NCBI RefSeq assembly: GCF_004340985.1 | Contig: NZ_SLYB01000003.1 | Location: 1-64,000 of the forward strand | From: Cricetibacter osteomyelitidis | GTDB taxonomy: Bacteria; Pseudomonadota; Gammaproteobacteria; Enterobacterales; Pasteurellaceae | DNA: 64,000 nt | Reading direction: 5' to 3' | Shown here: in pieces, positions 39,687 through 48,979 of the stretch | Layout: every line of letters starts with the position of its first letter | Numbering within the stretch: the stretch's first letter is position 1 | Made by a program: the position numbers and the translations under genes | The notes under the pieces: generated by a model | What the model saw: only the letters and a program-made list of their open reading frames with translations | Told to the model about the DNA's origin: nothing | The model's database searches: none

Positions 39687-40670
39687 ATGGAAAAAATCAA
39701 ATTTGCAACTCGATTAAATTCATTTGCTTCAAAAGCACATACTTATTGGCCTAATTTAAAAGGAAAACCATCAACTCGCCAAGTGATTGAAAGAGCTTCA
39801 ACAGTAAAAGGATTGACTGATGTAGACTTAAATTATCCGCAACATATTCATGAAGATCCTAAAGAATTGCGTAAATTTATTGAAGGTTGTGGCTTAAAGG
39901 TCAATGGTATGGCTATGCGATACAGTATAAATCCGGAATTTCAATTAGGCGCATTTACTCATCCCGATGCTAAAGTTCGCAGTGATGCTATTGAATTAAC
40001 AAAACGCGGTATTGATTGTGGTCATGAACTAGGCACAAATTTGATGACTATTTGGTTGGGACAAGATGGTTTTGATTATAGCTTCCAAGCTAATTATGAA
40101 AAAATGTGGGATGATTTAATTTTTGCATTTCGTGAAATTGCAGAATATGCCCCAGATTGCGATATCAGTATCGAATATAAACCGAACGAACCTCGTTCTT
40201 TCAGTATATTACCTGATGTTTCCACAACATTATTGGCTATAGCTGATATTGGCGCTAAAAATATAGGTATGACTCTTGATTTCGCTCATGTCCTATATGC
40301 AGATGAAATGCCTGCCTTTGCCGCATCAATGATCGCTCGACGTACAAAAATAATGGGATTGCATTTAAACGATGGTTATCACAAACGAGATGATGGCTTG
40401 ATGGTTGCATCAGCCAATCCACGAGCAACTTTAGAATTAATTTGGCAATTAAGAAAAGAAGGTTTTAATGGGGCTTATTACTTTGATACATTCCCGGATG
40501 CTAGTGGTCTTGATCCTGTTCGTGAGTGTGAAGTCAATATTCAAACCGTACTTAAATTAATCAAAATATCCGATCAACTTAATAATATCAAAGAGTTGGA
40601 AGACGCTATCAATCAACAAGATGCTGTAGCCAGTCAAGCTATTATTAATGAATTTTTACTAGGGAAATAA
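39687..40670 (+). CDS. TIM-barrel sugar isomerase/epimerase (RhaI-like)
   Basis: 327 residues from ATG 39687, chosen for AAGGA at 39674-39678; the upstream TTG at 39669 lacks a site. The xylose-isomerase-like barrel shows candidate metal ligands in SIEYKPNEP, TLDFAHV and GLHLNDG, then DDGLMVASANP, a pattern like Pseudomonas L-rhamnose isomerase (EYKP, HFN, DDDLIVGSVNP). It probably turns an imported aldose into a ketose for the kinase downstream. The sugar is unknown. First gene of the six-gene operon. Confidence 0.8.
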   Translation: MEKIKFATRLNSFASKAHTYWPNLKGKPSTRQVIERASTVKGLTDVDLNYPQHIHEDPKELRKFIEGCGLKVNGMAMRYSINPEFQLGAFTHPDAKVRSDAIELTKRGIDCGHELGTNLMTIWLGQDGFDYSFQANYEKMWDDLIFAFREIAEYAPDCDISIEYKPNEPRSFSILPDVSTTLLAIADIGAKNIGMTLDFAHVLYADEMPAFAASMIARRTKIMGLHLNDGYHKRDDGLMVASANPRATLELIWQLRKEGFNGAYYFDTFPDASGLDPVRECEVNIQTVLKLIKISDQLNNIKELEDAINQQDAVASQAIINEFLLGK

Positions 40671-40722
40671 TCAGTTTTTAGGATTATTTTCAAATAATTC
40701 ACCTTACTTAGAGGAAAAATAT

Positions 40723-41766
40723 ATGTGTAAATTTATTAAAACAGTATTAATTACGACCGCACTTTCTTTATCTGTTTCGCCGCTATACGCACAGTTGGCT
40801 CCACTTAATTCCGATACTGAAACGGATCGTATTAATTGGACTGAATTAGAAAGTAAGTTAGGACAATTTCCAACATTAAAAGATGGCCTTAAAATTGGTG
40901 GTGTTTCAAAAACTTTAACTAATGAATATTGGCGCTCTTTAGGTGAAGGATACAAAAACTTTGCCGATAAATATAACGTATTCGTATCTTACCAAGCTGC
41001 GGCAAACGAAGGTGATCAATTAGGTCAACTCTCTATTGCAGAAACTATGATCACTGAAGGTTATAGTGCATTACTATTCTCTCCTCAAACCGACGTCAAT
41101 TTACAACCAGCTGCAGAAGTAGCACAATCCAAAAATGTACCTGTAGTAAATGTAAATGATGCAGTAATGCCGACTGCAACACATTATGTTGGGAATGTAC
41201 AAAAAGATAATGGTGTTCGAGTAGCTAACTGGTTTATTGATAATCGACCTAACGGTGGAAAAGTAGCCGTTATTGAAGGACAACCTGGTGTATTTGCGGC
41301 TAAACAACGTACTGAAGGATTTACCGAAACAATCAAGAAATCAGGTAAGTTTGATGTGGTAGCCAGTGTCCCGGCTAACTGGAGTCGCGAACAAGCCTAT
41401 AACGTTGCTACAACTATTTTGCAACGCCATCCTGATTTAATTGGTTTTTATGTCAATAATGATGGTATGGCGTTAGGTGTAATTGAAGCTGTAAAAGCAG
41501 TGAAATTGCAGGATCAAGTAGCAGTATTTGGTACTGATGGCATTTCCGATGCCTATAAATCTATCTTAGCTGGAGAACTTACCGGTACAGTGGATAGCTT
41601 TCCTGTGTTGACGGGTGAAGTTGCGATGGAAGTTGTACTGCGCTTGCAAGCAGGACAAAAACTACCGCGAGTAGTGACTACTCCGCAAGCATTAATTACT
41701 AAAGATAATGCAAAAACTTATTCAGATGCTAATCCTGAAGAGTTAAGAAAAATTTTGGCTAACTAA
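40723..41766 (+). CDS. sugar ABC transporter substrate-binding protein (CUT2)
   Basis: 347 residues. Signal peptide 1-23 (FIKTVLITTALSLSVSPLYA). The mature part is a periplasmic binding protein type I fold like RbsB or AlsB, with GYSALLFSPQTDVNLQPAAE, VAVIEGQPGVFAAKQRTEGF and VAVFGTDGISDAYKSILAG. GGAAA precedes the ATG. Ligand unknown, probably a hexose or pentose; the RbsB relatives bind D-ribose, D-allose or similar. Confidence 0.88.
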   Translation: MCKFIKTVLITTALSLSVSPLYAQLAPLNSDTETDRINWTELESKLGQFPTLKDGLKIGGVSKTLTNEYWRSLGEGYKNFADKYNVFVSYQAAANEGDQLGQLSIAETMITEGYSALLFSPQTDVNLQPAAEVAQSKNVPVVNVNDAVMPTATHYVGNVQKDNGVRVANWFIDNRPNGGKVAVIEGQPGVFAAKQRTEGFTETIKKSGKFDVVASVPANWSREQAYNVATTILQRHPDLIGFYVNNDGMALGVIEAVKAVKLQDQVAVFGTDGISDAYKSILAGELTGTVDSFPVLTGEVAMEVVLRLQAGQKLPRVVTTPQALITKDNAKTYSDANPEELRKILAN

Positions 41767-41790
41767 AATATCAAAAATACGGAGGGTTCT

Positions 41791-43293
41791 ATGTGTGCAG
41801 ATCGTCTAAGTATGCGTGGAATGACAAAGAAGTATGGTCAAGTCACTGTATTGCAGGATGTTTCATTCAATGTCCGCCCCGGTGAAATTCATGGATTAAT
41901 CGGAGAAAATGGTGCAGGAAAATCCACCTTGCTTAATTTGCTATCCGGTGTACGTGAAGCAACCGAAGGCGAAATTTATATTGATGGACAAAAAGTCAAT
42001 ATCCATTCTCCTAGAGCTGCTAGAGAATATGGTATAGCGATGATCCATCAAGAATTGCAAAATGTACCGGAACTTTCCGTATTTCAAAATATGTTTCTAG
42101 GTCATTCCATTAAAAAAACATTCGGGTTATTTGTAGATAAAACGCAAGAACGCAATGTAGCGCTAGAGATACTGCGTAATTTAGATCCTTCTATTAATCC
42201 TGACGTTCCGATTAAGGAATTGAAAGTTGCTCAGCAGCAGATCGTCGAAATTGCTCGAGCATTATTGGCAAATGCAAAAATCATTGCTATGGACGAACCG
42301 ACTTCCAGTTTAACGCCAAGTGAATTTGAACGTTTGGCTGAATTAATTAAAGGCCTAACATCGCAAGGGGTTTCAATTATTTATGTATCACACAAAATGG
42401 ATGAATTATTTCAAGTTTGCAACAGAGCAACGATTTTACGTGATGGGAAATTTATTGATTGTGTTGAGATGTCGCAAGAAACCGAAGAGAGCTTAGTAAC
42501 TAAAATGGTCGGACGTAAAATTGAAAAATTAACTCACCGCACTTATGCCACTGAAGAATGCATATTAGAAGTTAATAATTTGAGTCGAAATAAAGCTGTT
42601 CGGAACGTTAGTTTTAAAGCAAACAAAGGCGAAGTTCTTGGCATTTCAGGATTAGTCGGTGCCGGTCGAACCGAATTATTTAGATTGATTGCAGGTTTAG
42701 ATAAGCCTACTTCGGGAGAAATAATTATTCACGGTAAAGCACTAAAATTGCACAGTGTTCGAACTTCGATTTCTAACGGTATCGGCTTAGTACCGGAAGA
42801 TCGTAAAAAAGAAGGTATCCTGAGAGATCGCAATGTATCAATCAATATTGCCATGCCATCGATGAATAAATTTAGTCGCTCAGGATTTATCCGCAAAGGG
42901 TATTTGAACGATATTTCCTATAAATTAATGAATGAACTAAATTTAAAACCGTTGGATTTAAATAAAACGGTTGGTACTTTTAGTGGGGGAAATCAACAAA
43001 AAGTTATTATTGGTCGCTGGTTGGCCGCCGGTACAGAGATATTCTTATTTGATGAACCGACGAGAGGAATCGATATCGGAACAAAATCTGAGATTTATGA
43101 TCTTATAGAACAATTAGCCAAAGATGGAAAAGTGATATTAGTTGTATCTTCCGAAATGCCGGAAATTATCAGAATTTCAGATCGCGTACTCGTAATGAAA
43201 GAAGGAAAAATTGCCGCCGAATTAATCGGTGATGAAATAAATGAAGAAAATATCGGCCAATATGCAATTGGTCAACAAAAAGCCGCAGCTTAA
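41791..43293 (+). CDS. sugar ABC transporter ATP-binding protein (RbsA-like)
   Basis: 500 residues with two ATPase domains, the CUT2 architecture. Domain 1 has Walker A GENGAGKSTL, signature LKVAQQQIVEIARALL and Walker B IIAMDEPTSSL. Domain 2 carries the usual degenerate P-loop SGLVGAGRTELFRL, signature FSGGNQQKVIIGRWL and FLFDEPTRGID. It starts 24 bp after the binding-protein gene with GGAGGG, and powers import with the following permease. Confidence 0.93.
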   Translation: MCADRLSMRGMTKKYGQVTVLQDVSFNVRPGEIHGLIGENGAGKSTLLNLLSGVREATEGEIYIDGQKVNIHSPRAAREYGIAMIHQELQNVPELSVFQNMFLGHSIKKTFGLFVDKTQERNVALEILRNLDPSINPDVPIKELKVAQQQIVEIARALLANAKIIAMDEPTSSLTPSEFERLAELIKGLTSQGVSIIYVSHKMDELFQVCNRATILRDGKFIDCVEMSQETEESLVTKMVGRKIEKLTHRTYATEECILEVNNLSRNKAVRNVSFKANKGEVLGISGLVGAGRTELFRLIAGLDKPTSGEIIIHGKALKLHSVRTSISNGIGLVPEDRKKEGILRDRNVSINIAMPSMNKFSRSGFIRKGYLNDISYKLMNELNLKPLDLNKTVGTFSGGNQQKVIIGRWLAAGTEIFLFDEPTRGIDIGTKSEIYDLIEQLAKDGKVILVVSSEMPEIIRISDRVLVMKEGKIAAELIGDEINEENIGQYAIGQQKAAA

Positions 43294-43315
43294 CAATAAA
43301 TATTAGGAGCATTCA

Positions 43316-44278
43316 ATGAGTACAGAAACTATCGTAAATAAAAGTGCTTTTTCGCTTAAATTTAACGTAAGAGATGCCGGCACATTAGTTGGATTAATTA
43401 TTATTTTTGTCGTATTTTCGCTACTGTCACCAGTATTTTTTACAGTTCCGAATTTACTCAATATTTTACAACAATCGTCCTTAAATGCCGCTATTGCCCT
43501 GGGAATGACACTCGTTATTATTTCTGCAGGTATTGACTTATCAGTCGGACCAACTGCAGCTATTGCCGCCGTTCTGGGGGCTAGTTTGATGGTTTCAGGC
43601 ATACCGGTACTTATTGCGGTACTTGGTGCATTGGCTATCGGTATGTTGGGTGGTTTATTTAATGGTATCTTGATTGCGTATGCCGGGTTACAACCATTTA
43701 TCGTTACTCTAGGTAGTTTATCGTTATATCGAGCATTATCACTAATTTATACTGGCGGTAATCCAATTTTCGGTATTCCACCCGAATTTAGAGCATTTAT
43801 GAATGGTTCGTTGCTCGGTATTCCGAGTTCTATTGTGATTGTTGGCATTATAGCATTATTACTCTGGATCGTATTAAATAAGACCCCTTTAGGTGAATAT
43901 ATTTTTGCGATTGGTGGTAATGAAGAAGCTGCTCGGATATGCAGTGTGCCTGTTGCTAAAACCAAAGTGGCAGTTTATATGATATCTGGATTTTTATCTG
44001 CAACTGCGGGACTGGTATTAGTTGGTCGTTTAGGTGCAGCGGATCCGACATTAGGCAACCTGTGGGAATTAGATGCTATTGCAGCAGCAGCTATCGGTGG
44101 GGCATCGCTAATGGGTGGAAAAGGTAGTATTATAGGAACTATTTTAGGGGCAATAATTCTCGGCGCTTTGCGTAACGGGTTAACATTGCTAAATATTCAA
44201 GCTTTCTATCAATTACTGGCCACCGGCCTGATCATCATTGTTGCTATGCTAATTGATAGAGCAACCAGAGGAAAATAA
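43316..44278 (+). CDS. sugar ABC transporter permease (RbsC-like)
   Basis: 320 residues, about ten TM helices of the CUT2 permease family. The motifs GMTLVIISAGIDLSVGPTAA and GNEEAARICSVPVAKTKVAV, which contact the ATPase in this family, are present, as is IGGASLMGGKGSIIGTILGA. AGGAG precedes the ATG, 22 bp after the ATPase gene. Probably a homodimer in the complex. Confidence 0.93.
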   Translation: MSTETIVNKSAFSLKFNVRDAGTLVGLIIIFVVFSLLSPVFFTVPNLLNILQQSSLNAAIALGMTLVIISAGIDLSVGPTAAIAAVLGASLMVSGIPVLIAVLGALAIGMLGGLFNGILIAYAGLQPFIVTLGSLSLYRALSLIYTGGNPIFGIPPEFRAFMNGSLLGIPSSIVIVGIIALLLWIVLNKTPLGEYIFAIGGNEEAARICSVPVAKTKVAVYMISGFLSATAGLVLVGRLGAADPTLGNLWELDAIAAAAIGGASLMGGKGSIIGTILGAIILGALRNGLTLLNIQAFYQLLATGLIIIVAMLIDRATRGK

Positions 44279-44280
44279 CA

Positions 44281-45141
44281 ATGGCTCAGCTAGATCCGAA
44301 ATCAATCGGTGCACATATTCGTACACGAAAACAACAACTCACACCTTTAGAGTTAAAAGTGATTGACCAGATTCTAGCTAAGCCTGATTTTTCAGAGATA
44401 ACCCCATTAAAAGAAATTGCTGATGAAAATCAGGTTTCTGAAGCAATGATTGTGAAAATTGCAAAAAAATTAGGTTTTTCCGGTTATAGAGAACTACGTT
44501 CTGGTCTAGCATATTATAAGCAGTTAGAAATTGCTAATTTACATGCTGAAATATCTGAATCCGATAGCTCTGCTCAATTAATCAAGAAAGTGTTTGAAAC
44601 ATCAATTCAAGCTCTAGAAGAAACAATGGCTATTTTAGATATTGATGCATTCGATCGCTGTGTTGATATTCTACACAATGCTGAACATATTGATCTTTTT
44701 GGTATTGGTGGTTCGGCACAAATTGCAAAAGATATGATGCATAAATTTCTAAAAATAGGCATTAAATCCTCTGTTTATGATGATTCTCATATGATGCTAA
44801 TGTCTGCATCAGTTTGTAATGATTTTAGTGCTGTTATTGCTATAAGTCATTCCGGGACAACAGCAGATGTAATTGAGCCCTTACAACTGGCAAGGAAAAA
44901 TGGGGCAAAAACTATAGTTATTACTAACTATGCTACATCACCAATTACGCAATATGCTGATGTAGTGTTAAATTCCACATCGCAAGGCTCTTTGCTATTG
45001 GGTGAAAATGCAGCTTCTCGTGTAGCTCAATTGAATATTTTAGATGCTTTATATGCTGCGGTAGCCAAACGTGATTTAGATCGTTCCGAACGTAATTTAC
45101 AAAAAACTCGTCTTGCGGTTAAGGGAAAACGAGTCAAATAA
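44281..45141 (+). CDS. RpiR/MurR-family regulator with SIS domain
   Basis: 286 residues. The N-terminal helix-turn-helix (PLKEIADENQVSEAMIVKIA, about 42-61) is followed by a SIS sugar-phosphate-binding domain (about 125-260) with DLFGIGGSAQIAKDM and ISHSGTTADVIEPLQLARKN. It likely senses the phosphorylated intermediate made by the kinase and represses the operon; the AlsR protein of the E. coli D-allose genes is an analogous case. It starts 2 bp after the permease. Confidence 0.9.
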   Translation: MAQLDPKSIGAHIRTRKQQLTPLELKVIDQILAKPDFSEITPLKEIADENQVSEAMIVKIAKKLGFSGYRELRSGLAYYKQLEIANLHAEISESDSSAQLIKKVFETSIQALEETMAILDIDAFDRCVDILHNAEHIDLFGIGGSAQIAKDMMHKFLKIGIKSSVYDDSHMMLMSASVCNDFSAVIAISHSGTTADVIEPLQLARKNGAKTIVITNYATSPITQYADVVLNSTSQGSLLLGENAASRVAQLNILDALYAAVAKRDLDRSERNLQKTRLAVKGKRVK

Positions 45142-45157
45142 ATCAGAGAATTTTATT

Positions 45158-46018
45158 ATGAAAAAAGTAATTGTTGTCGGCAGTTTACATTATGATATTG
45201 TTGTTGAAGCGTCTCATAGACCTGTTAAAGGTGAGACTATATTAGGTCAAAAGTGGTTTCCTAAGTTTGGGGGCAAAGGTGGTAATCAGGCCGTTGCCGC
45301 TGCTAAAGCCGGATGTTCGGTTACGATGGTAAGTGCGGTAGGAAATGATGATTTTTCCGCATTTCTTTTAAACAGACTGAAACAATCTAATATCAATACT
45401 AATTTTATACAGCATATCGATTCTGCAAGTTCCGGCATGAGCGTAGCTATTATGGATGCTGAAGGCGATTATGGAGCAGTGGTTGTTTCTGGAGCGAATC
45501 TGCTTATTGATACACAACAATTAAAAAATGAGCACCTATGGGAAAATGCCGCCATGCTGATCTTACAAAATGAAGTTGCAGAAAAAGTTAATATTGCAGC
45601 TGCACAGCAGGCTCGTCAACACAATGTGCCCGTATGCCTCAATGCCGCACCAGCCAAAATACTTTCTCCCCAATTAATAGAGTTAATTGATATTTTAATT
45701 GTGAATGCAGTTGAAGCGGAAAATATGTGTGGTATTCGTGTCATTAATTTAGATTCTGCATTAGAGGCAGCCTTGATATTAGGTAAGCAATTTAGGCAAG
45801 TCATCGTTACAGCCGGTGGAGATGGTGTTGCTTATACAAACCAACAAGAACAGGGGTATGTACCATCAATAAAAGTAAAATTAATCAGTACGCTTGGTGC
45901 GGGAGATTGTTTTGTCGGTCATTTGTGTGCTTCATTGATTGACGGAACGCCACTGAGTGAATCAGTGAAACATGCCAACCGGAAAGCAGCAGAGCATGTA
46001 TCAATGATTCAAAGTTAA
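45158..46018 (+). CDS. PfkB/ribokinase-family sugar kinase
   Basis: 286 residues from ATG 45158 (MKKVIVVGSLHYD). The preceding in-frame 15 codons overlap the regulator and lack a start signal. PfkB motifs: GGKGGNQAVAAAKAG (N-terminal signature) and the C-terminal STLGAGDCFVGHLCASL with catalytic Asp and anion hole. It probably phosphorylates the ketose made by the isomerase. Lower identity to ribokinase than RbsK suggests a different sugar. No aldolase or epimerase follows, so the product must enter central metabolism through enzymes encoded elsewhere. Confidence 0.88.
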   Translation: MKKVIVVGSLHYDIVVEASHRPVKGETILGQKWFPKFGGKGGNQAVAAAKAGCSVTMVSAVGNDDFSAFLLNRLKQSNINTNFIQHIDSASSGMSVAIMDAEGDYGAVVVSGANLLIDTQQLKNEHLWENAAMLILQNEVAEKVNIAAAQQARQHNVPVCLNAAPAKILSPQLIELIDILIVNAVEAENMCGIRVINLDSALEAALILGKQFRQVIVTAGGDGVAYTNQQEQGYVPSIKVKLISTLGAGDCFVGHLCASLIDGTPLSESVKHANRKAAEHVSMIQS

Positions 46019-46033
46019 TAATTCAAAAATGTC

Positions 46034-46070
46034 AAAATGGCTATGAATTTTCATTCATAGCCATTTTTGT
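46034..46070. terminator. hairpin after the sugar operon, right copy of a duplicated hairpin
   Basis: AAAATGGCTATGAA (46034-46047) pairs with TTCATAGCCATTTT (46053-46066), then TGTT. It lies between the convergent kinase gene and nfuA and repeats the hairpin at 39484-39517. Confidence 0.85.
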
Positions 46071-46085
46071 TTATATATCACTCAA

Positions 46086-46670
46086 TTAATAATATGAATG
46101 TTCGCCGCGTTGATGTTCGGTGATGTCTTTAGCACCGTTCAATTCTCCGGGGAACATATTAACCAATTGTTTTTCCACACCATCTTTTAAGGTAACATCA
46201 ACCATTGAGCAACCATTACAACCACCGCCGAATTGTAAAATGGCATAACCGTCTTCGGTAATTTCCATTAAAGTAATTCTACCGCCGTGGCTGGCTAATT
46301 GCGGATTAATTTGCGTTTGAATGATATATTCCACTCGTTCGATCAACGGCGCATCATCCGCAACTTTACGCATTTTGGCATTGGGTGCTTTTAACGTAAG
46401 CTGTGAACCCATTTCTTCCGTCACATAATCAATTTCCGCATCTTCTAAGAATGGCAAGCTGATTTCGTCGATAAATGCAGAAAAACCATTATATTTCAAT
46501 TCAGTATCCGTTGATTCTACTGAATTAGCCGGACAATAAGACACTCCGCATTCTGCGTTTGGCGAACCAGGATTTACCACAAAAATACGAATATTGGTGC
46601 CTTCTTCTTGGGTTTCCAATAAACGGACAAAATGAGCCTGTGCAGCTTCTGAAATATTAATTTGTTCCAT
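46086..46670 (-). CDS. nfuA: Fe-S biogenesis protein NfuA
   Basis: 194-residue Fe-S cluster carrier. The N-terminal A-type-like domain (with C41 and C46 in ECGVSYCP) lacks the full A-type cysteine set, and the C-terminal Nfu domain holds the CxxC cluster site C151/C154 ([14 protein letters not shown]). It delivers 4Fe-4S clusters to apoproteins, especially under stress or iron limitation. Single gene, convergent with the sugar operon. Confidence 0.97.
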   Translation of the reverse strand: MEQINISEAAQAHFVRLLETQEEGTNIRIFVVNPGSPNAECGVSYCPANSVESTDTELKYNGFSAFIDEISLPFLEDAEIDYVTEEMGSQLTLKAPNAKMRKVADDAPLIERVEYIIQTQINPQLASHGGRITLMEITEDGYAILQFGGGCNGCSMVDVTLKDGVEKQLVNMFPGELNGAKDITEHQRGEHSYY

Positions 46671-46811
46671 AATTGTTCCTATATCTGACTTTTTCAGTCG
46701 GAAATGATACGCCTCTCAAGGCATTTTGTCTATTGATAAAGTGGGATAAAGTTGCGATTTTACTATATCACGGTTAAAATGAGAATAAATCACAACAAGA
46801 AGGAACGATTG

Positions 46812-47612
46812 ATGATTTTTCCCCTGTTATCTATCACGAGCTATTTTATCAGCACCCTGTTGCTCACGCCTACACTAGCGAAAATTCAAGCGGGCGAACA
46901 AAATATAAAGCCAAATAAAGAATTATTTTTTATTACCGCACTTTTAGCGGTAATCCTGCATTTTTTCAGCATTCTTCCGTTACTCGATCATATTAGCCAC
47001 GGCGAAGTGTTTACTCTCACCGATATCGGTTCGTTGGTTAGCTTGCTCGTTGCCGCATTTATGACCTTCGCCATGCTTAGAATTAATACAATGTGGTTCT
47101 TATTGCCTATTGTGTATTGCTTCGCGATCATCAATTTATTATTTGTGATCGTAATGCCGGATCACGTGTTATTGATGTTGAGCCAAGATGTCGGTTTAAC
47201 CATCCATATTATTCTTGCTTTATTTGCTTATGCGTTGTGCTTTATTGCGACGCTGTATGCCATTCAACTTTCCTGGATCGATCATAGTCTCAAAAATAAA
47301 AAAATGACTTTTTCACCGATAATCCCACCGTTAATGACGGTAGAACGACATTTTTTCCGTATATTATTAAGTGCCGAAATACTGCTTACCGTGACGTTGA
47401 TTTCCGGTGCACTGTACTTGGCAGATTTTTTCGCACCACAAAATATTCAAAAAGCAATCTTCTCATTTTTAGCCTGGATTGTCTTTGGCTTGGTCTTAAT
47501 TGGTCATCAAAAACTTTATTGGCGTGGAAAACGAGTGATTATTTATACAATTTCAGGTATGATACTATTCACTATTGCCTATTTTGGCAGCCGAGCAATG
47601 TTAAATATTTAG
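46812..47612 (+). CDS. cytochrome c assembly-family membrane protein (YpjD/CorE-like)
   Basis: 266 residues from ATG 46812, where AAGAAGGAA lies upstream; in-frame ATGs at 46752 and 46779 would add 10-20 residues. Eight hydrophobic segments and the CcsA-like region LTIHIILALFAYALCFIATL match the YpjD family. E. coli ypjD and the neighbouring CorB gene (yfjD) have the same order, where they were linked to cobalt/magnesium resistance. An inverted-USS hairpin separates it from the next gene. Confidence 0.85.
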   Translation: MIFPLLSITSYFISTLLLTPTLAKIQAGEQNIKPNKELFFITALLAVILHFFSILPLLDHISHGEVFTLTDIGSLVSLLVAAFMTFAMLRINTMWFLLPIVYCFAIINLLFVIVMPDHVLLMLSQDVGLTIHIILALFAYALCFIATLYAIQLSWIDHSLKNKKMTFSPIIPPLMTVERHFFRILLSAEILLTVTLISGALYLADFFAPQNIQKAIFSFLAWIVFGLVLIGHQKLYWRGKRVIIYTISGMILFTIAYFGSRAMLNI

Positions 47613-47632
47613 TTTTGTAGCGGTATAACAGT

Positions 47633-47661
47633 AAAAGTGCGGTAAAAATCACCGCACTTTT
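47633..47661. terminator. inverted-USS terminator before corB
   Basis: AAAAGTGCGGT (47633-47643) pairs with ACCGCACTTTT (47651-47661) over a 7-base loop. It may limit readthrough from the YpjD-like gene into corB. Confidence 0.65.
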
Positions 47662-47690
47662 GAATGATTAATCAACAAAGGATTTATGCC

Positions 47691-48971
47691 TTGGACAGTA
47701 TCCCCCTTAGTAGCTTATTTATAACTCTCATTATCTTATTGGTTTTATCTGCATTTTTCTCCAGTTCGGAAACAGCACTCCTTTCCCTTAATAAATATCG
47801 TATGCGATACTTAGCAGAGAAAGGGCATCGCGGAGCCAAAAAAGCAGAAAATCTGTTGAAAAAAACTGACAAACTATTAAGTCTAATCCTTATCTGCAAT
47901 AATTTAGTAAATATTTTGGCTTCTGCTATTGCCACTATTATCGGTATGCGATTATATGGCGATATGGGGGTGGCTATCGCTACCGGCGGATTAACATTCG
48001 TCATGTTGATCTGTTCGGAAATTTATCCAAAAACCGTTGCGGCAATTTATCCGGAAAAAATTGCTTTCGGTGCGAGCCATATTTTATCGGCTTTAATGAA
48101 ACCCTTAATGCCTTTGGTTTATTTGATGAATATCATCATCAAAGGGTTAATCAAACTGACCGGCCTGAATACCGAAGCGAAAGCTCATTCTTTAAGTCCT
48201 GAAGAATTACGTTCTATCGTAAATGAGTCCGGCAAATTTATCCCGTCCGCTCACCAAGAAATGCTACTGTCTATTTTAGATTTGGAACAAGTTACCGTGG
48301 ACGATATTATGGTGCCGCGTAACGATATTGGCGGGATCGATATTGACGATGATTGGAAATCCATTATGCGTCAGCTTAATCATGCGGCACATAGTCGCGT
48401 TGTGCTGTACAAAGACAATATGGATGCTAATGTATTGGGGATTTTACGCGTGCGTGAAGCCTATCGTTTAATGTTGGATAAAAATGAATTTACCAAAGAA
48501 ACCTTAATTCGTGCGGCAGATGAAATTTATTTTATTCCCGAAGGCACGCCGTTGAACGCTCAATTGCTGAATTTCCGTAATAATAAAGAACGGATCGGTT
48601 TAGTGGTTGACGAATACGGTGATATTAAAGGTCTGGTAACCTTAGAAGACATTCTGGAAGAAATCGTCGGCGAATTTACCACGTCCACCACGCCGACCAT
48701 TGATGAAGAGGTAACTACACAATCGGACGGTTCCGTATTAATTGACGGTTCGACTAATATTCGTGATATTAATAAACTGTTTGACTGGAATTTACCCACC
48801 GAAGGTCCGAGAACCTTTAACGGCTTGATTTTAGAGCATTTGGAAGAAATACCGGAAGAAGGCAAAGTCTTCGACATCGACGAATTACAAATCACCGTCT
48901 TAGAAGTTAATGAGAATATGGTGAAACAGGCGAAGGTCGTTAAATTAAATAATTCAATCGGACTAGACTAA
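47691..48971 (+). CDS. corB: CorB/CorC-family (CNNM) transporter
   Basis: 427 residues. An N-terminal DUF21 TM domain (LVLSAFFSSSETALLSLNKY, NNLVNILASAIATIIGMRLY) is followed by two CBS domains (VDDIMVPRNDIGGI, VVDEYGDIKGLVTLEDILEE) and a CorC/HlyC C-terminal domain. These proteins transport or regulate Mg2+/Co2+. I chose the TTG at 47691 because AAAGGA lies 8 bp before it and family N-termini begin MDSIPL; ATG 47664 would add nine residues but lacks a site. Linked to the YpjD-like gene upstream, as in E. coli. Confidence 0.9.
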   Translation: MDSIPLSSLFITLIILLVLSAFFSSSETALLSLNKYRMRYLAEKGHRGAKKAENLLKKTDKLLSLILICNNLVNILASAIATIIGMRLYGDMGVAIATGGLTFVMLICSEIYPKTVAAIYPEKIAFGASHILSALMKPLMPLVYLMNIIIKGLIKLTGLNTEAKAHSLSPEELRSIVNESGKFIPSAHQEMLLSILDLEQVTVDDIMVPRNDIGGIDIDDDWKSIMRQLNHAAHSRVVLYKDNMDANVLGILRVREAYRLMLDKNEFTKETLIRAADEIYFIPEGTPLNAQLLNFRNNKERIGLVVDEYGDIKGLVTLEDILEEIVGEFTTSTTPTIDEEVTTQSDGSVLIDGSTNIRDINKLFDWNLPTEGPRTFNGLILEHLEEIPEEGKVFDIDELQITVLEVNENMVKQAKVVKLNNSIGLD

Positions 48972-48979
48972 CGCTAGTC

